The translations under genes were made by a program, and so were the position numbers. DNA of 64,000 nt, taken from assembly GCA_014651175.1 (NCBI GenBank), contig BMWJ01000010.1, positions 1-64,000 of the forward strand, in the 5' to 3' direction. Under the pieces are notes generated by a model. It was not told the DNA's origin and did not search any database. It was given only the letters and a program-made list of their open reading frames with translations. Source of the DNA: Streptomyces clavifer. GTDB taxonomy: Bacteria > Actinomycetota > Actinomycetes > Streptomycetales > Streptomycetaceae. Below are positions 35,094 through 43,651 of this stretch, piece after piece (the first letter of the stretch is position 1; each line of letters starts with the position of its first letter).

Positions 35094-35813
35094 TCAGCGG
35101 CCCTGCTGGGCGCCCAGCTCCCTGGCAGCCTCGGTCAGGTCCTTCGCGGTGTCGATCGCCCGCCAGTAGGCCCCGTGCGGCAAGGGGAAACCGGCCAGCC
35201 GGCGTTCACGGGCCAGCCGTGGGAACGTCGTCCGCTCATGGTCCCCGATGTCCGGCAGCAGGGCGGTGAACCCGGGCGCGAAGACGTACACCCCCGCGTT
35301 GATCAGGTACGGCGAGGGCGGCGACTCGATGAAGTCGGTGATGTGCCCGAACGCGTCCGTCTCCACCGCACCCCAGGGGATCCGGGGGCGGGCCAGCGCG
35401 AGCGTCGCCGTGGCGTCCCGCTCGGTGTGGAACGCGGCCATCTCCCGCAAGGAGAAGCGCGTCCAGATGTCGCCGTTGGTCGCGTACCAGGGCTCCGACG
35501 GGTCGGGCAGCCGTGCCGCGGCGTGCTTCAGGCCGCCGCCCCGGCCCAACGGCTCGGTCTCGACGACGGTCGTGACGCGCAACGGAAGATCGGCCGAGTC
35601 CAGCCACTCCTGCAGCACATCGGCAAGATGGCCGCACGAGATCACGGCGTCGGTGACACCCTCGGCGGCCAGCCAGGAAAGCTGATGGCCGATGATCGGG
35701 GTCCCGGTTCCCGGGATCTCGACCATCGGCTTGGGACGGTCATCGGTGTACGGCCGCAGCCGCGAGCCCTGGCCACCCGCCAGGATCACGGCCTGCGTCG
35801 GATACGTATGCAT
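35094..35813 (-). CDS. Sugar-nucleotide nucleotidyltransferase
   Basis: The product is 239 residues from ATG 35813. The signature VILAGGQGSRLRPYTDDRPKP binds the nucleotide and sugar phosphate; other marks are GHQLSWL, TEPLGRGGGLKHA and TNGDIW. It should activate a sugar-1-phosphate to an NDP-sugar, probably for cell-surface glycans. Exact sugar unknown. Just upstream on the same strand is a secreted protein gene. Confidence 0.88.
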   Translation of the reverse strand: MHTYPTQAVILAGGQGSRLRPYTDDRPKPMVEIPGTGTPIIGHQLSWLAAEGVTDAVISCGHLADVLQEWLDSADLPLRVTTVVETEPLGRGGGLKHAAARLPDPSEPWYATNGDIWTRFSLREMAAFHTERDATATLALARPRIPWGAVETDAFGHITDFIESPPSPYLINAGVYVFAPGFTALLPDIGDHERTTFPRLARERRLAGFPLPHGAYWRAIDTAKDLTEAARELGAQQGR

Positions 35814-35847
35814 GCCAGGCACGATATGCCGTGCCTGCACGGGGGAG

Positions 35848-36267
35848 TCAGCTGAACCGGGCCACGCCCGAGGCGAACGACGTGTCGCAGACCGGACGGG
35901 AGAAGCGGTGCGCACGCGTCGGTCCGTACTGGTCGACGGCGGCCTTGCCCAGCGCCTTCGCGATCGCCATGCAGTGCCGGGCCATCGAGGGGCGCGCCTC
36001 GACGGTGCGCTGCAGCTCGGTGAGGGCGACGCCCGGGTCCTTCTCCCTCATCTCGACGAGGAGCTTGTCGCGCAGGACGTCCTGCGGCGCGCGCGGCGTC
36101 CTGGCGCGCTTGGAGACGGTGGTCTCCGAGGCAGCGGTCAGCAGCTGCGACTCGGTGGTGTCCCCCGACCACGACACGCGGGTGACCGCGAGGGTCCCGG
36201 ACAGGACCATGACGACGGGCAGTACGAGAGCGAGGGTTCGGCCGATGCGGCGAGCGGTGTGGGTCAC
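35848..36267 (-). CDS. Hypothetical exported protein
   Basis: The product is 139 residues from GTG 36267. An N-terminal membrane helix (about 11-31: LALVLPVVMVLSGTLAVT) after Arg residues indicates export or anchoring. The remainder is helical, with two cysteines (ARHCMAIA and SRPVCDTSF) that could form a disulfide. Function unknown; it appears to be the SCO4239 counterpart by position. Confidence 0.7.
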   Translation of the reverse strand: MTHTARRIGRTLALVLPVVMVLSGTLAVTRVSWSGDTTESQLLTAASETTVSKRARTPRAPQDVLRDKLLVEMREKDPGVALTELQRTVEARPSMARHCMAIAKALGKAAVDQYGPTRAHRFSRPVCDTSFASGVARFS

Positions 36268-36440
36268 GCAGGCGAGCGTAGCGGTCAGTGAGGGAATGGC
36301 GACATTTCGTCACCCCTGCGGGGGGTGGTTCGAGGGGGCTTTTCGAATTACGGGTTGACGTGCAGGGGTGAATGGGCCGAAGTGTCGGGGTATTCGCCCC
36401 CTGTTGATCCGAAACCCGTATCCACCGCGCCCTACGCGAA

Positions 36441-36480
36441 CGGCCCCCGCTCCTCGACCGGAGTCGGGGAACGGGGGCCG
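36441..36480 (-). terminator. msiK terminator
   Basis: CGGCCCCCG (36441-36449) and CGGGGGCCG (36472-36480) form a 9-bp stem with additional internal pairing, 20 bp after the msiK stop. Confidence 0.7.
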
Positions 36481-36499
36481 CCGTACAGCGAGGACGACG

Positions 36500-37636
36500 T
36501 CAGGCGGTGAGGCGCTCACCGGTCGACGTCGCGAAGACGTGCAGCTCGTCCGGGCGCGGCACGACGTGGAGCTCGGTGCCCTTCTCCGGCACGGCACGGC
36601 CGCCGACACGGACGACCAGGTCCTTGTGCTCGCCACCGACCTGCGCCCCGCCGTAGACGAAGCCGTCGGCGCCGAGCTCCTCGACGACGTTGACGGAGAC
36701 GGCGAGACCGGCCGGGGCGTCGGCCGAACCCTTGGCGAGGGTCTGCGCGGCGGCACCGCCGTGCTCGACGATGTCGAAGTGCTCGGGACGGATGCCGACC
36801 GTGACGGTCCGGTCACCACGGTCCGCGGCGGCGGAGAGCGCCGCACGGGAGACCGGGACGACGCTGTTGCCGAACTTCACGCCACCATCGGTGATCGGGA
36901 CCTCGACGAGGTTCATCGCCGGGGAGCCGATGAAGCCGGCGACGAAGAGGTTCGCCGGGCGGTCGTACATGTTGCGCGGGGAGTCGACCTGCTGGAGCAG
37001 ACCGTCCTTGAGGACCGCGACCCGGTCGCCCATGGTGAGGGCCTCGACCTGGTCGTGGGTGACGTACACGGTGGTGATGCCGAGGCGGCGCTGCAGGGAG
37101 GCGATCTGCGTACGCGTCGACACACGGAGCTTGGCGTCGAGGTTCGACAGCGGCTCGTCCATGAGGAAGACCTGCGGCTCACGCACGATGGCACGGCCCA
37201 TCGCCACACGCTGACGCTGACCACCGGAGAGCGCCTTGGGCTTCCGGTCCAGGTAGTCGGTGAGGTCCAGCATCTTGGCGGCCTCTTCGACCTTCGCCCG
37301 GATCTCCGTCTTGTTGATCCCGGCGATCTTCAGCGCGAAGCCCATGTTGTCCGCGACGGACATGTGCGGGTAGAGCGCGTAGTTCTGGAACACCATGGCG
37401 ATGTCCCGGTCCTTGGGCGGCAGGTGCGTGACGTCGCGGTCACCGATGCGGATCGCGCCGCCGTTGACGTCCTCGAGACCCGCGAGCATGCGCAGGGAGG
37501 TCGACTTGCCACAACCGGAAGGACCGACGAGGACGAGGAACTCACCGTCTTCGATGTCGATCTCGAGCTGGTCCACGGCCGGCTTCGTGGAGCCGGGGTA
37601 GACGCGGGACGCCTTGTCGAACGTGACACTGGCCAT
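36500..37636 (-). CDS. msiK: Multiple-sugar ABC transporter ATPase MsiK
   Basis: The product is 378 residues. ATPase motifs: Walker A GPSGCGKST, Q loop VFQNYALYPHM, signature ALSGGQRQRVAMGRA, Walker B VFLMDEPLSNLDA and switch VYVTHDQ. The C-terminal 120 residues form the MalK/UgpC-type TOBE/OB regulatory domain. In Streptomyces one MsiK energises many sugar permeases (cellobiose, maltose, xylobiose), so it stands alone without permease genes, as here. It is the last backbone gene before the tRNA-Thr island. Confidence 0.93.
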   Translation of the reverse strand: MASVTFDKASRVYPGSTKPAVDQLEIDIEDGEFLVLVGPSGCGKSTSLRMLAGLEDVNGGAIRIGDRDVTHLPPKDRDIAMVFQNYALYPHMSVADNMGFALKIAGINKTEIRAKVEEAAKMLDLTDYLDRKPKALSGGQRQRVAMGRAIVREPQVFLMDEPLSNLDAKLRVSTRTQIASLQRRLGITTVYVTHDQVEALTMGDRVAVLKDGLLQQVDSPRNMYDRPANLFVAGFIGSPAMNLVEVPITDGGVKFGNSVVPVSRAALSAAADRGDRTVTVGIRPEHFDIVEHGGAAAQTLAKGSADAPAGLAVSVNVVEELGADGFVYGGAQVGGEHKDLVVRVGGRAVPEKGTELHVVPRPDELHVFATSTGERLTA

Positions 37637-37815
37637 GACGATACTTCTCCTTCACCGGCAGGAACGTGCCGGACGATCCGAGTAAGGGAGTCTGCTGCGG
37701 CCCGCGGGAGCGAGCCTGCAGTGACGCTACCTGGCGTTTTCGAATATGTCAGCAGTCCTGAGTCCCGAATATTGCGCAGGTCCGGCCCGCTGAGTTGGTT
37801 AGACTGCTCCGGCAT

Positions 37816-37889
37816 GCCTCCTTAGCTCAGCTGGCCAGAGCAACGCACTTGTAATGCGTAGGTCGTCGGTTCGAATCCGACAGGGGGCT
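37816..37889 (+). tRNA. tRNA-Thr (anticodon UGU)
   Basis: Full cloverleaf: acceptor GCCTCCT/AGGGGGC, D arm with AGCTGGCCAGA, anticodon stem ACGCA/TGCGT around CTTGTAA (anticodon TGT), T arm GTCGG-TTCGAAT-CCGAC. It remains intact because the integrated island replaced its 3' part with an identical sequence. Confidence 0.95.
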
Positions 37890-37892
37890 CCG
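37848..37892 (+). repeat. attL direct repeat, 45 bp
   Basis: It begins CTTGTAATGCGTAGGTCG within the anticodon loop and ends GGGGGCTCCG just after the tRNA. The identical copy is at 57187-57231; the flanking bases differ on both sides, which sets the limits. Confidence 0.93.
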
Positions 37893-37893
37893 A

Positions 37894-37930
37894 GAAACCC
37901 CAGGTCACATAGCCCGTGACCTGGGGTTTC
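37894..37930 (+). terminator. tRNA-Thr terminator, island copy
   Basis: GAAACCCCAGGTCAC pairs with GTGACCTGGGGTTTC across ATAGCCC. The stem core CAGGTCAC and the CCC of the loop recur in the hairpin at the right end, so the element brings its own tRNA terminator. Confidence 0.85.
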
Positions 37931-38018
37931 TGTCGTTCCGGGGATGGCGTGCCGGATGGCCGCAGCGCGGCGGGCGGGCCTGCGTGAGCGGTGCGTGAGC
38001 GGAGCCGCTCAGGGGTCC

Positions 38019-39278
38019 CTACTTCTTGGGCTTCCGGCGCTTGGCCTTCACGGCCTCCTCGGGATGGGCTTTCGCCTTCGTCCTCGGCTTGCCGCCCTTG
38101 GCCCTGCCGGCGTTCTTGGCCGCAGCCTTCTTGCCCTTCTTCTTCGCGGCCTTGAGGGCCGCCTTCTCGGCCTCGGCCTTGCGCTGGAGGGGGACGGGCT
38201 TCGCGGTTGTCTCGGCGGCGCTCCTGCCGACGTGGGGGAGGACGCTCTGGTAGATGTCCCGGGTGATCCGGGTGTCGCTGTGGCCTAGGGTGTCCGACAC
38301 GATCTTGATGTCGATGCCGGCGGCGAGCATGAGCGTCGCCGCGCCGTGGCGCAGATCGCGCAGTCGGATCGGCGGGAGGCCGGAAGCGGCGACGAGGCGC
38401 TCGAAGAGGTCGGTGACCTTGCCCGGATGGAGCCAGGAGCCCTCTTCCTGGGTGAAGACGTGGCCGGTCTCGACCCAGGCCGTACCCCATTTCTTGCGGT
38501 CTTGGCCCTGCCGTTCGCGGTAGCGCTTCAGGACATCGACGGTGTCGTCGTCGAGTGCGACCACGCGGTAGCCGCTGTCGGTCTTGGGATCGGACGCCTC
38601 GATTCCCCAGCCGTCCTGGACGAGCTGGGAGGAGACGGTGAGGGAGTGGGTGTCGAGGTTCGTCTCCGACCATGGCTGCCCGCACGCCTCGCCCCGGCGC
38701 AGGCCGCGGAAAGCGATGAGGTGCCACATCGCGTACAGCCGGTCCTCAGCGAAGAAGTCGAGGAAGGCGCCGGTCTGCTGGGGTGTCCAGACCATGACGG
38801 GCGACGGCTTCTCGCCCGTCTGCTCCCACTTGGTGACCCGTTCGTCCGTCCACACGAGCGCCTTCGGCTTGCGTACGGGGTCGATCTCGACGTGGGAGGC
38901 GGGATTGAAGGTGATGATCTGCTGCCCGACACGGCGTCCGCCAGGTTGCTCGGGCGCGGGGGCCGTGCTCACCGGGGTCCGACGAGCCGGTTCATCTTGC
39001 AGGAGAAGGGATTGCCAGACCTGCTCCTGCAATACGCGGATGCACGGGCCGCAGGCGAACATGGCTGCCTGCACGCTGGCCACGCTCACGGGGCCGATCC
39101 ATAGAACACGGATCCATTGCCGGCCGCAGTAGAGCCAGCAGAATCCGTCCGTCCACGTATTGCCGTCGTCAGTGTCTGACGCGGTGGGCAGACCGCCGCG
39201 CGCGAACTCGGCGATGCCGGGTATGACCCGAGGTGTCACGGCCAGTTCTATCAACACAGCTCGGTCCTCAAGTATCAC
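38019..39278 (-). pseudogene. Integrase remnant fused to a foreign N-terminus
   Basis: The frame is open for 419 residues but is a chimera. From about residue 118 (QQIITFNPASHVEIDP) it is the catalytic half of a tyrosine recombinase, with Arg in FRGLRRGEACG, LRDLRHGAATL, LGHSD and Tyr in ITRDIYQ, then a Lys/Ala-rich tail. The usual N-terminal arm- and core-binding domains are missing. Residues 1-110 instead read as a small protein with FCWLYCGRQWIRVLWIGPV and MFACGPCIRVLQEQV; its GTG overlaps the CYTH stop, so it belongs to the neighbouring operon. A deletion probably joined the two. Recombinase activity is unlikely. Confidence 0.8.
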
Positions 39279-39862
39279 TCGCTGGGTACAGCTGCCCTGG
39301 ACAGAGCGTGCTTGTCGGCGTCGGCGAAGAGGAGAGTGGGTTCGGCCAGAATGTCCCTGCCGGACTCGCTCTTGTAGATCTCATCGACGCTGCCGAAACG
39401 CGCTTCGGAGTAGTCGAGGTCGAGCAGGGCGGCTGCCTGGCGGACCGATGCCTCGTCGGGACCCTCGATCTCGACGAAGGTGGGGAGGTCCGGCCAGGTG
39501 TCAAAGTCGAAGGCGACCTCGCCGAGGTGCCATTCCTCGCGGTAGTTCTCCTGGTACCGGACCTCGCGCATGCCGAGGCTGCGCAGGATCTCGGCCATGG
39601 CGTGCAGGTCGGTGACCTCGGTCTCGATCTCAGTGGTGCCGTTGATCGTGGTGGCGTCGGTGACCTGCTTGAGCGTGAGCGTCGATCGGGTGCCCTCGTC
39701 CCGCAGCCGCACCCAGGCGCCTCCTTCGAGTGCGTCGTCCTCGAAGATCTTGCGAGTCAGGAGGGTGCGCGGGAACGCTTGCGTGGCGCCCAAGGCGGTC
39801 AGCTTGGCCTGGAGGCCGGCGACGTCGATGGCAAGGAACTTCGCCTCGTACTCGTGCTTCAC
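39275..39862 (-). CDS. CYTH-domain phosphohydrolase/cyclase
   Basis: The product is 195 residues from GTG 39862 (AAGGACG upstream). The CYTH signature ExExK is EYEAK at residues 4-8. Further charged strands line the tunnel: GGAWVRLRDEGTRSTLTLKQ, IETEV and FVEIEGPD. CYTH enzymes bind triphosphate groups and metal ions; members are class IV adenylate cyclases, thiamine triphosphatases or polyphosphatases. The CyaB-like length fits cyclase or triphosphatase. It is the fourth of four packed genes of an operon and probably acts on a nucleotide product of its neighbours. Confidence 0.85.
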   Translation of the reverse strand: MKHEYEAKFLAIDVAGLQAKLTALGATQAFPRTLLTRKIFEDDALEGGAWVRLRDEGTRSTLTLKQVTDATTINGTTEIETEVTDLHAMAEILRSLGMREVRYQENYREEWHLGEVAFDFDTWPDLPTFVEIEGPDEASVRQAAALLDLDYSEARFGSVDEIYKSESGRDILAEPTLLFADADKHALSRAAVPSE

Positions 39863-39878
39863 GGGTTCGTCCTTCGTG

Positions 39879-40526
39879 CTAGGAGGGGGTGCGGGCCGCG
39901 AGGAGCAGTCCCATTCGGTGGGTGTGATCCTGGAGCTGGCCGATGTGGGCTCGCTCAGTGAACTCGTTCGTGCGCAGGGTCAGCAGGACGTCCCAGTCGC
40001 CGATGAAGTGGCGCCTGAGCTTCTCGGGGGACGTGTAGTGCTCGATCACTTGCTGGCGCTGGGTGATGGGCATCATGAACTCCGCCCCGTACAGGCCGCT
40101 CTGGCCGACAGAGGACTGCATGCGGGTGACGAAATCAGCGAGCGGGCGGTGATGGTTGGCACTGTAATGCCAGGAGCAGCTGGTCCAGATGGCATCGCAG
40201 GGCGTGCCCGAAGGCTCCCATTGGAGGAAGTCCTCCTCCACGATCTGCACGCGGTCGTGGAGGGATTCGAGCTTGAGGCGGTCGAGGAGTCCCATCGCGT
40301 GGGCCCGGTTGCCACCCGGGAGGATGACCTCGCCACCATGCAGAGCGAGCGGGTCGTGCTCTACCGCGACCACCTGGTAGCCCGCGGCGGCAAGCGGTAG
40401 GACGAACTTTCCGTCGCTCGCGCCCACGACCATGACCGTGGCGTCAGGAGCGGCACGCTCCTTCAGCGCGGCGAGGAACTGGGGGAAGAACGTGAGGGTG
40501 TGCTCCCACAAGCTCTGCGTTTGCAC
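39879..40526 (-). CDS. SAM-dependent methyltransferase-like protein
   Basis: The product is 215 residues from GTG 40526 (AAGGAG 10 nt upstream); longer readings lie inside the kinase gene. A class I fold is visible: motif I VMVVGASDGKFVLPLAAAG, motif II VVAVEHDPLAL, then VQIVEEDFLQW and the motif IV-like DAIWTSCSWHY. The SAM loop VGASDGK is slightly unusual. It overlaps the kinase by 83 nt and is 16 bp from the CYTH gene. Small-molecule methylation in the cassette's pathway is inferred. Confidence 0.75.
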   Translation of the reverse strand: MQTQSLWEHTLTFFPQFLAALKERAAPDATVMVVGASDGKFVLPLAAAGYQVVAVEHDPLALHGGEVILPGGNRAHAMGLLDRLKLESLHDRVQIVEEDFLQWEPSGTPCDAIWTSCSWHYSANHHRPLADFVTRMQSSVGQSGLYGAEFMMPITQRQQVIEHYTSPEKLRRHFIGDWDVLLTLRTNEFTERAHIGQLQDHTHRMGLLLAARTPS

Positions 40527-41085
40527 GGTGGGGGGCTCCTTGCGTGTCGATGGACAGGATCGTCTGGAGGACCTCGTCGGGGTCCAGATGAGTCGTGTCC
40601 ACGTGGTGCATCGGGAACTGGGCGTAGGCGTCGGAAACGCGGTCTGCCACCTCTTCTGCCAGGACGTCCCAGCGGGAGACCGGCTTGATGCGCTCGGTGA
40701 GCCGGCGACCGCGCTCGCTTTTCCCACACGTCAGTTGGTACGTCAAGGGCTTGGGCAGGCTGGGCGGGAGCCTGACGCCGAGGCTGGAGCCGAGTGCCTG
40801 GTGGTTGGCCAGGCACCGGGCGAAGTAGCTCTCCACGACCACCGAGGTGCCCTCGGCCAGGAGACGCCGGATCTCATCGGTCACGGTGAACAGCGCGGAC
40901 AGGTAGAAGCACATCCGGGCCTCGGTGTTTCCACGCCGATCCACCTCCCGGCGCAGAGGCTGGTAGAAGAGAGGCACGGTCGGTACCAGTACAGCGCCGC
41001 GGGCCTCTGCGAGCATCGGAGCGATGGTCGACTTTCCGGTGCCGCGGAGACCTTCGAGGCTCTCGAACAGCGGACCCTCAGACAC
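40444..41085 (-). CDS. Thymidylate-kinase-like P-loop kinase
   Basis: The product is 213 residues from GTG 41085, overlapping the radical SAM stop. Walker A is EGLRGTGKSTIAPML; VVVESYFAR stands where TMP kinases have DRY; the LID is SERGRRLTERIKPVSRWD with several Arg. This fold phosphorylates nucleoside monophosphates. The sequence is far from housekeeping Tmk, so a modified nucleotide or another phosphate acceptor is likely. It sits between radical SAM and methyltransferase genes. The C-terminal 25 residues are Pro/Arg-rich and overlap the next gene. Confidence 0.78.
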   Translation of the reverse strand: MSEGPLFESLEGLRGTGKSTIAPMLAEARGAVLVPTVPLFYQPLRREVDRRGNTEARMCFYLSALFTVTDEIRRLLAEGTSVVVESYFARCLANHQALGSSLGVRLPPSLPKPLTYQLTCGKSERGRRLTERIKPVSRWDVLAEEVADRVSDAYAQFPMHHVDTTHLDPDEVLQTILSIDTQGAPHRANAELVGAHPHVLPPVPRRAEGACRS

Positions 41086-41980
41086 GGCCGTACACCACAT
41101 CCGGCACCGCGAGGGTGAGCTCGTCAGTGGGGGAGGGCCGGTGGTCGATGTGGTCGGCGAGCTTGTCGTACCAGAAGGCGTGCGAGTCCTTGCCGACTGC
41201 CTTGCAGGACATGGTGAGCGCGCCGCGCGGGTCGGCCTCGATCCGCTCGATCTCCACAGGGCCTCCGGCGGGGAGGCAGACGTCCGGCGCACCGAGCTCG
41301 GACAGGTCCTCGTCGAGGATCACCTCGATCTCCAGCTCAGCCGAGGCCAGGCGCTCCCGCAGACGGGTGTAGGCCGTGGCGTCGTTGACGAGGAGCTCGG
41401 GGTGATCGGCTGCGTTGCCGACCGGCCGGAGACAGTGGAGTTTCAGCTGCTCCACCCCGTAGTGCTGCAGTGTGCGGGCGAGCGGCAGTACCTCATCGAT
41501 GTTGCGTGAGGTGACCGTCATGGTCGCCCCGGCGCGGACGCCGAGCTGCTGGGCGATTTCGAGGGCGCTCAGGACACTGCGGTAGCTTCCGAACTTCCGG
41601 ATCTTGTCGTTGGTCGTGCCGATGCCCTCCAGCGATACCCGGAGCAGGTCCAGGTCGGGGGCGATCTCGGTGAGCCGGCGCTCGATGCGGTAGCCGTTGG
41701 TGCAGATCTCGACCTGCATGCCCAGGTCCCGCTTGGCGTACCGGACGACCTGAGTGAGGTCTCTGTAGACGAATGGTTCGCCGCCCAGCAGGGTGACGGC
41801 CTCGGTGCCGTACTCGTCGCGCATGAGCGTGAGGAGGTTGATCGCCTCGTCTGCGGTGAAGGCGTCGGCGTGCTGGAGCCGCTTGCCGTGGAAGCAGTGC
41901 AGACATTCGAAGTTGCATCGGTACAGCAGCTGCAGGTACAGCATCCGGATCCTGCGGATCCCGGTGACTTCCCTGATCAC
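41078..41980 (-). CDS. Radical SAM enzyme
   Basis: The product is 300 residues from GTG 41980 (AAGGAG 7 nt upstream). The [4Fe-4S] motif is CNFECLHC (Cys 22, 26 and 29), followed by FH; the SAM-binding GGEP motif is LLGGEPFVY. The remaining barrel resembles MoaA/SPASM enzymes (VEICTNGYRIE, LLRVSLEG, HCLRPVGNA). Two Cys near the C-terminus (VCLPAGG and MSCKAVG) might help an auxiliary site, but a full SPASM set is not visible. No precursor peptide gene was found; with a nucleotide kinase next door a nucleotide substrate is plausible. Confidence 0.85.
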   Translation of the reverse strand: MIREVTGIRRIRMLYLQLLYRCNFECLHCFHGKRLQHADAFTADEAINLLTLMRDEYGTEAVTLLGGEPFVYRDLTQVVRYAKRDLGMQVEICTNGYRIERRLTEIAPDLDLLRVSLEGIGTTNDKIRKFGSYRSVLSALEIAQQLGVRAGATMTVTSRNIDEVLPLARTLQHYGVEQLKLHCLRPVGNAADHPELLVNDATAYTRLRERLASAELEIEVILDEDLSELGAPDVCLPAGGPVEIERIEADPRGALTMSCKAVGKDSHAFWYDKLADHIDHRPSPTDELTLAVPDVVYGRV

Positions 41981-42045
41981 GAGGGTCTCCTTCGTGCAAT
42001 TGCCTGGTGGGAGACCTGATGTTGGCGGGACAGGGAGGGACCCCG

Positions 42046-42780
42046 TCACCGCGTATCGGGACGCTCCGAGGACGTCCTGGGACGTTTGCAGCGTGCGGAG
42101 AGCGCCTCCAGAATCCCGAGAACACGGCCGGTGTCCCTCAGATCGGGCAGGACTGTACGGGCACCGGCGTCTGCCAGCTCTTCGGCGCTGTGGACGCCGG
42201 AGGCCACCGCGATGATCTCGGAGCCCGTGGAGAGTGCGGCCTCCACGTCCCTCGGGGTGTCTCCGACCAGTACGACGGGCACGCCATCCGGGGCGCCCCG
42301 GAGCCGCTGGGCCCGCTCCCGGGCGACAGCGACCAGGTCGGGGCGCTGAAGGGCATCGGCCCCGTAGGCACCAACCGGCAGATCAAGGAGGGGATCAAGG
42401 CCGAAGGCCGCGACCTTCACGCGAGCGTTGTCCGCGATATTGCCGGTGAGTACCGACGACACCCAACTGCGTCGCACGGAGACCTCCTTCAGGACTTCCC
42501 GCACGCCGGGCAGGGCGGTTCCCCGCTGGCTGAGGTCCTGGAGACGCGCCTCCCCTGCGTCGGCAAGTGCCTTCTCGACCGCTGCCCAGTCCGGCTCGGC
42601 CAAGCCGTTCCGCTCGAACATGTCGCGCATGATCAGCCGGTCCGTACGCCCTTCTGTCCGCGCCGGCCCCGCGGGCGCCCTTCCCGACAGGGCCGTGAAG
42701 GCGGCGGCGTAGATCTCCTTGCTGACCCCTGCGTTCTCGATGAGGGTGTGGTCGATGTCCCACAGGACGATGAGCTCCAT
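42046..42780 (-). CDS. HAD-family phosphatase
   Basis: The product is 244 residues from ATG 42780. Catalytic DxDxT lies in VLWDIDHTLIEN (nucleophile near residue 8), motif II Thr in VLTGNIADN, and motif IV VLVGDTPRDVEAA. A helical cap follows motif I (residues about 15-85). It removes phosphate from small metabolites. It is first in the operon, 65 bp before the radical SAM gene, and divergent from the HTH regulator. Confidence 0.85.
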   Translation of the reverse strand: MELIVLWDIDHTLIENAGVSKEIYAAAFTALSGRAPAGPARTEGRTDRLIMRDMFERNGLAEPDWAAVEKALADAGEARLQDLSQRGTALPGVREVLKEVSVRRSWVSSVLTGNIADNARVKVAAFGLDPLLDLPVGAYGADALQRPDLVAVARERAQRLRGAPDGVPVVLVGDTPRDVEAALSTGSEIIAVASGVHSAEELADAGARTVLPDLRDTGRVLGILEALSARCKRPRTSSERPDTR

Positions 42781-42868
42781 GCACCCAGCGTAAATACAGC
42801 GGTCATGGCCCCATCCTTCTGTGGAACGTCCCGAAACGTCCTTGCCGCCCTGACCAGTCTCGGCTTGT

Positions 42869-43651
42869 ATGGCGTCTGTGAACGAGCGATTGCACTCCGT
42901 GCTCGCCCAGCGCGGCATCCCACCTGAATCACTCGCCGAAGTCTGCGAGGTGGATCCCAAGACCGTTGGCCGGTGGCTCGGCGGGCGCGTTCCCCATCCT
43001 CGCCACCGCTTCCGTGCCGCCAAGCACTTACGGGTCGAGGAACTGTTCCTCTGGCCCGCACCGGTGCCGAGCACTCCGCAGCAGCTCGCAGGGTCAGGGC
43101 AGGAGCTGGTCGGGACCTACCAGAACCGGGCGAGCGTCCCGCGCGACATGTGGCTGTCGCTACTCAATGGCGCTCAGGAGCAGATCAGCGTACTCGTCTT
43201 CTCAGGCACCTTCTTCGCCCAGTCCAACCCGCACGTCGCCAAGATGCTCGCCGAGCGCGCATCGAGCGGAGTGCGAGTGCGGCTCTGCTTCGGCGATTCG
43301 AAGGGACAGGCAGCAGCAATCCGGGGCCACGAAGAGGGAATCGGCGACGCCCTCGCCGCCAAGATCCGCGCCTCCCTGACCTACTACCGCCCCCTGCTGT
43401 CCGAGACCGGCTGCGAGGTGAGACTGCACGACACCACGCTCTACACCTCCATGTTCCGGTACGACGATGACCTTCTGATCAACCCGCACGTCTGGGGCCA
43501 GCCGGCCAGCGCCAACCCCCTCCTCCATCTCCGCAGAGCAGACACGGCGGGCTGGTTCGACAACTACGCTCAGAGCTTCGAAGCTGTCTGGGCCACCGCA
43601 CGGCCCTGGACACCAGAGCAGGAGGGGCCCTCGCCGCATGGGCAGGACTGA
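42869..43651 (+). CDS. HTH regulator with C-terminal DUF5919-like domain
   Basis: The product is 260 residues. The first 65 residues form an XRE-like helix-turn-helix (VLAQRGIPPESLAEVCEVDPK, then VGRWLGGRVPHPRHR). From about 75 a second domain resembles phospholipase-D-like sensor folds: NGAQEQISVLVFSGTFFAQS, GVRVRLCFGD and a final WFDNYAQSFEAVW. From memory such proteins are labelled DUF5919 in Streptomyces and often precede Nudix genes, as here (14-nt overlap). No ribosome site stands before the ATG, so the message may be leaderless. It probably controls the divergent operon. Confidence 0.72.
   Translation: MASVNERLHSVLAQRGIPPESLAEVCEVDPKTVGRWLGGRVPHPRHRFRAAKHLRVEELFLWPAPVPSTPQQLAGSGQELVGTYQNRASVPRDMWLSLLNGAQEQISVLVFSGTFFAQSNPHVAKMLAERASSGVRVRLCFGDSKGQAAAIRGHEEGIGDALAAKIRASLTYYRPLLSETGCEVRLHDTTLYTSMFRYDDDLLINPHVWGQPASANPLLHLRRADTAGWFDNYAQSFEAVWATARPWTPEQEGPSPHGQD

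Noticed and set aside
41078-41980. Calling the radical SAM gene a prokaryotic viperin
   Set aside because: Only the first two motifs resemble viperin; the strings after them (SLEG, LRPVGNA) are typical of MoaA/SPASM-type enzymes.
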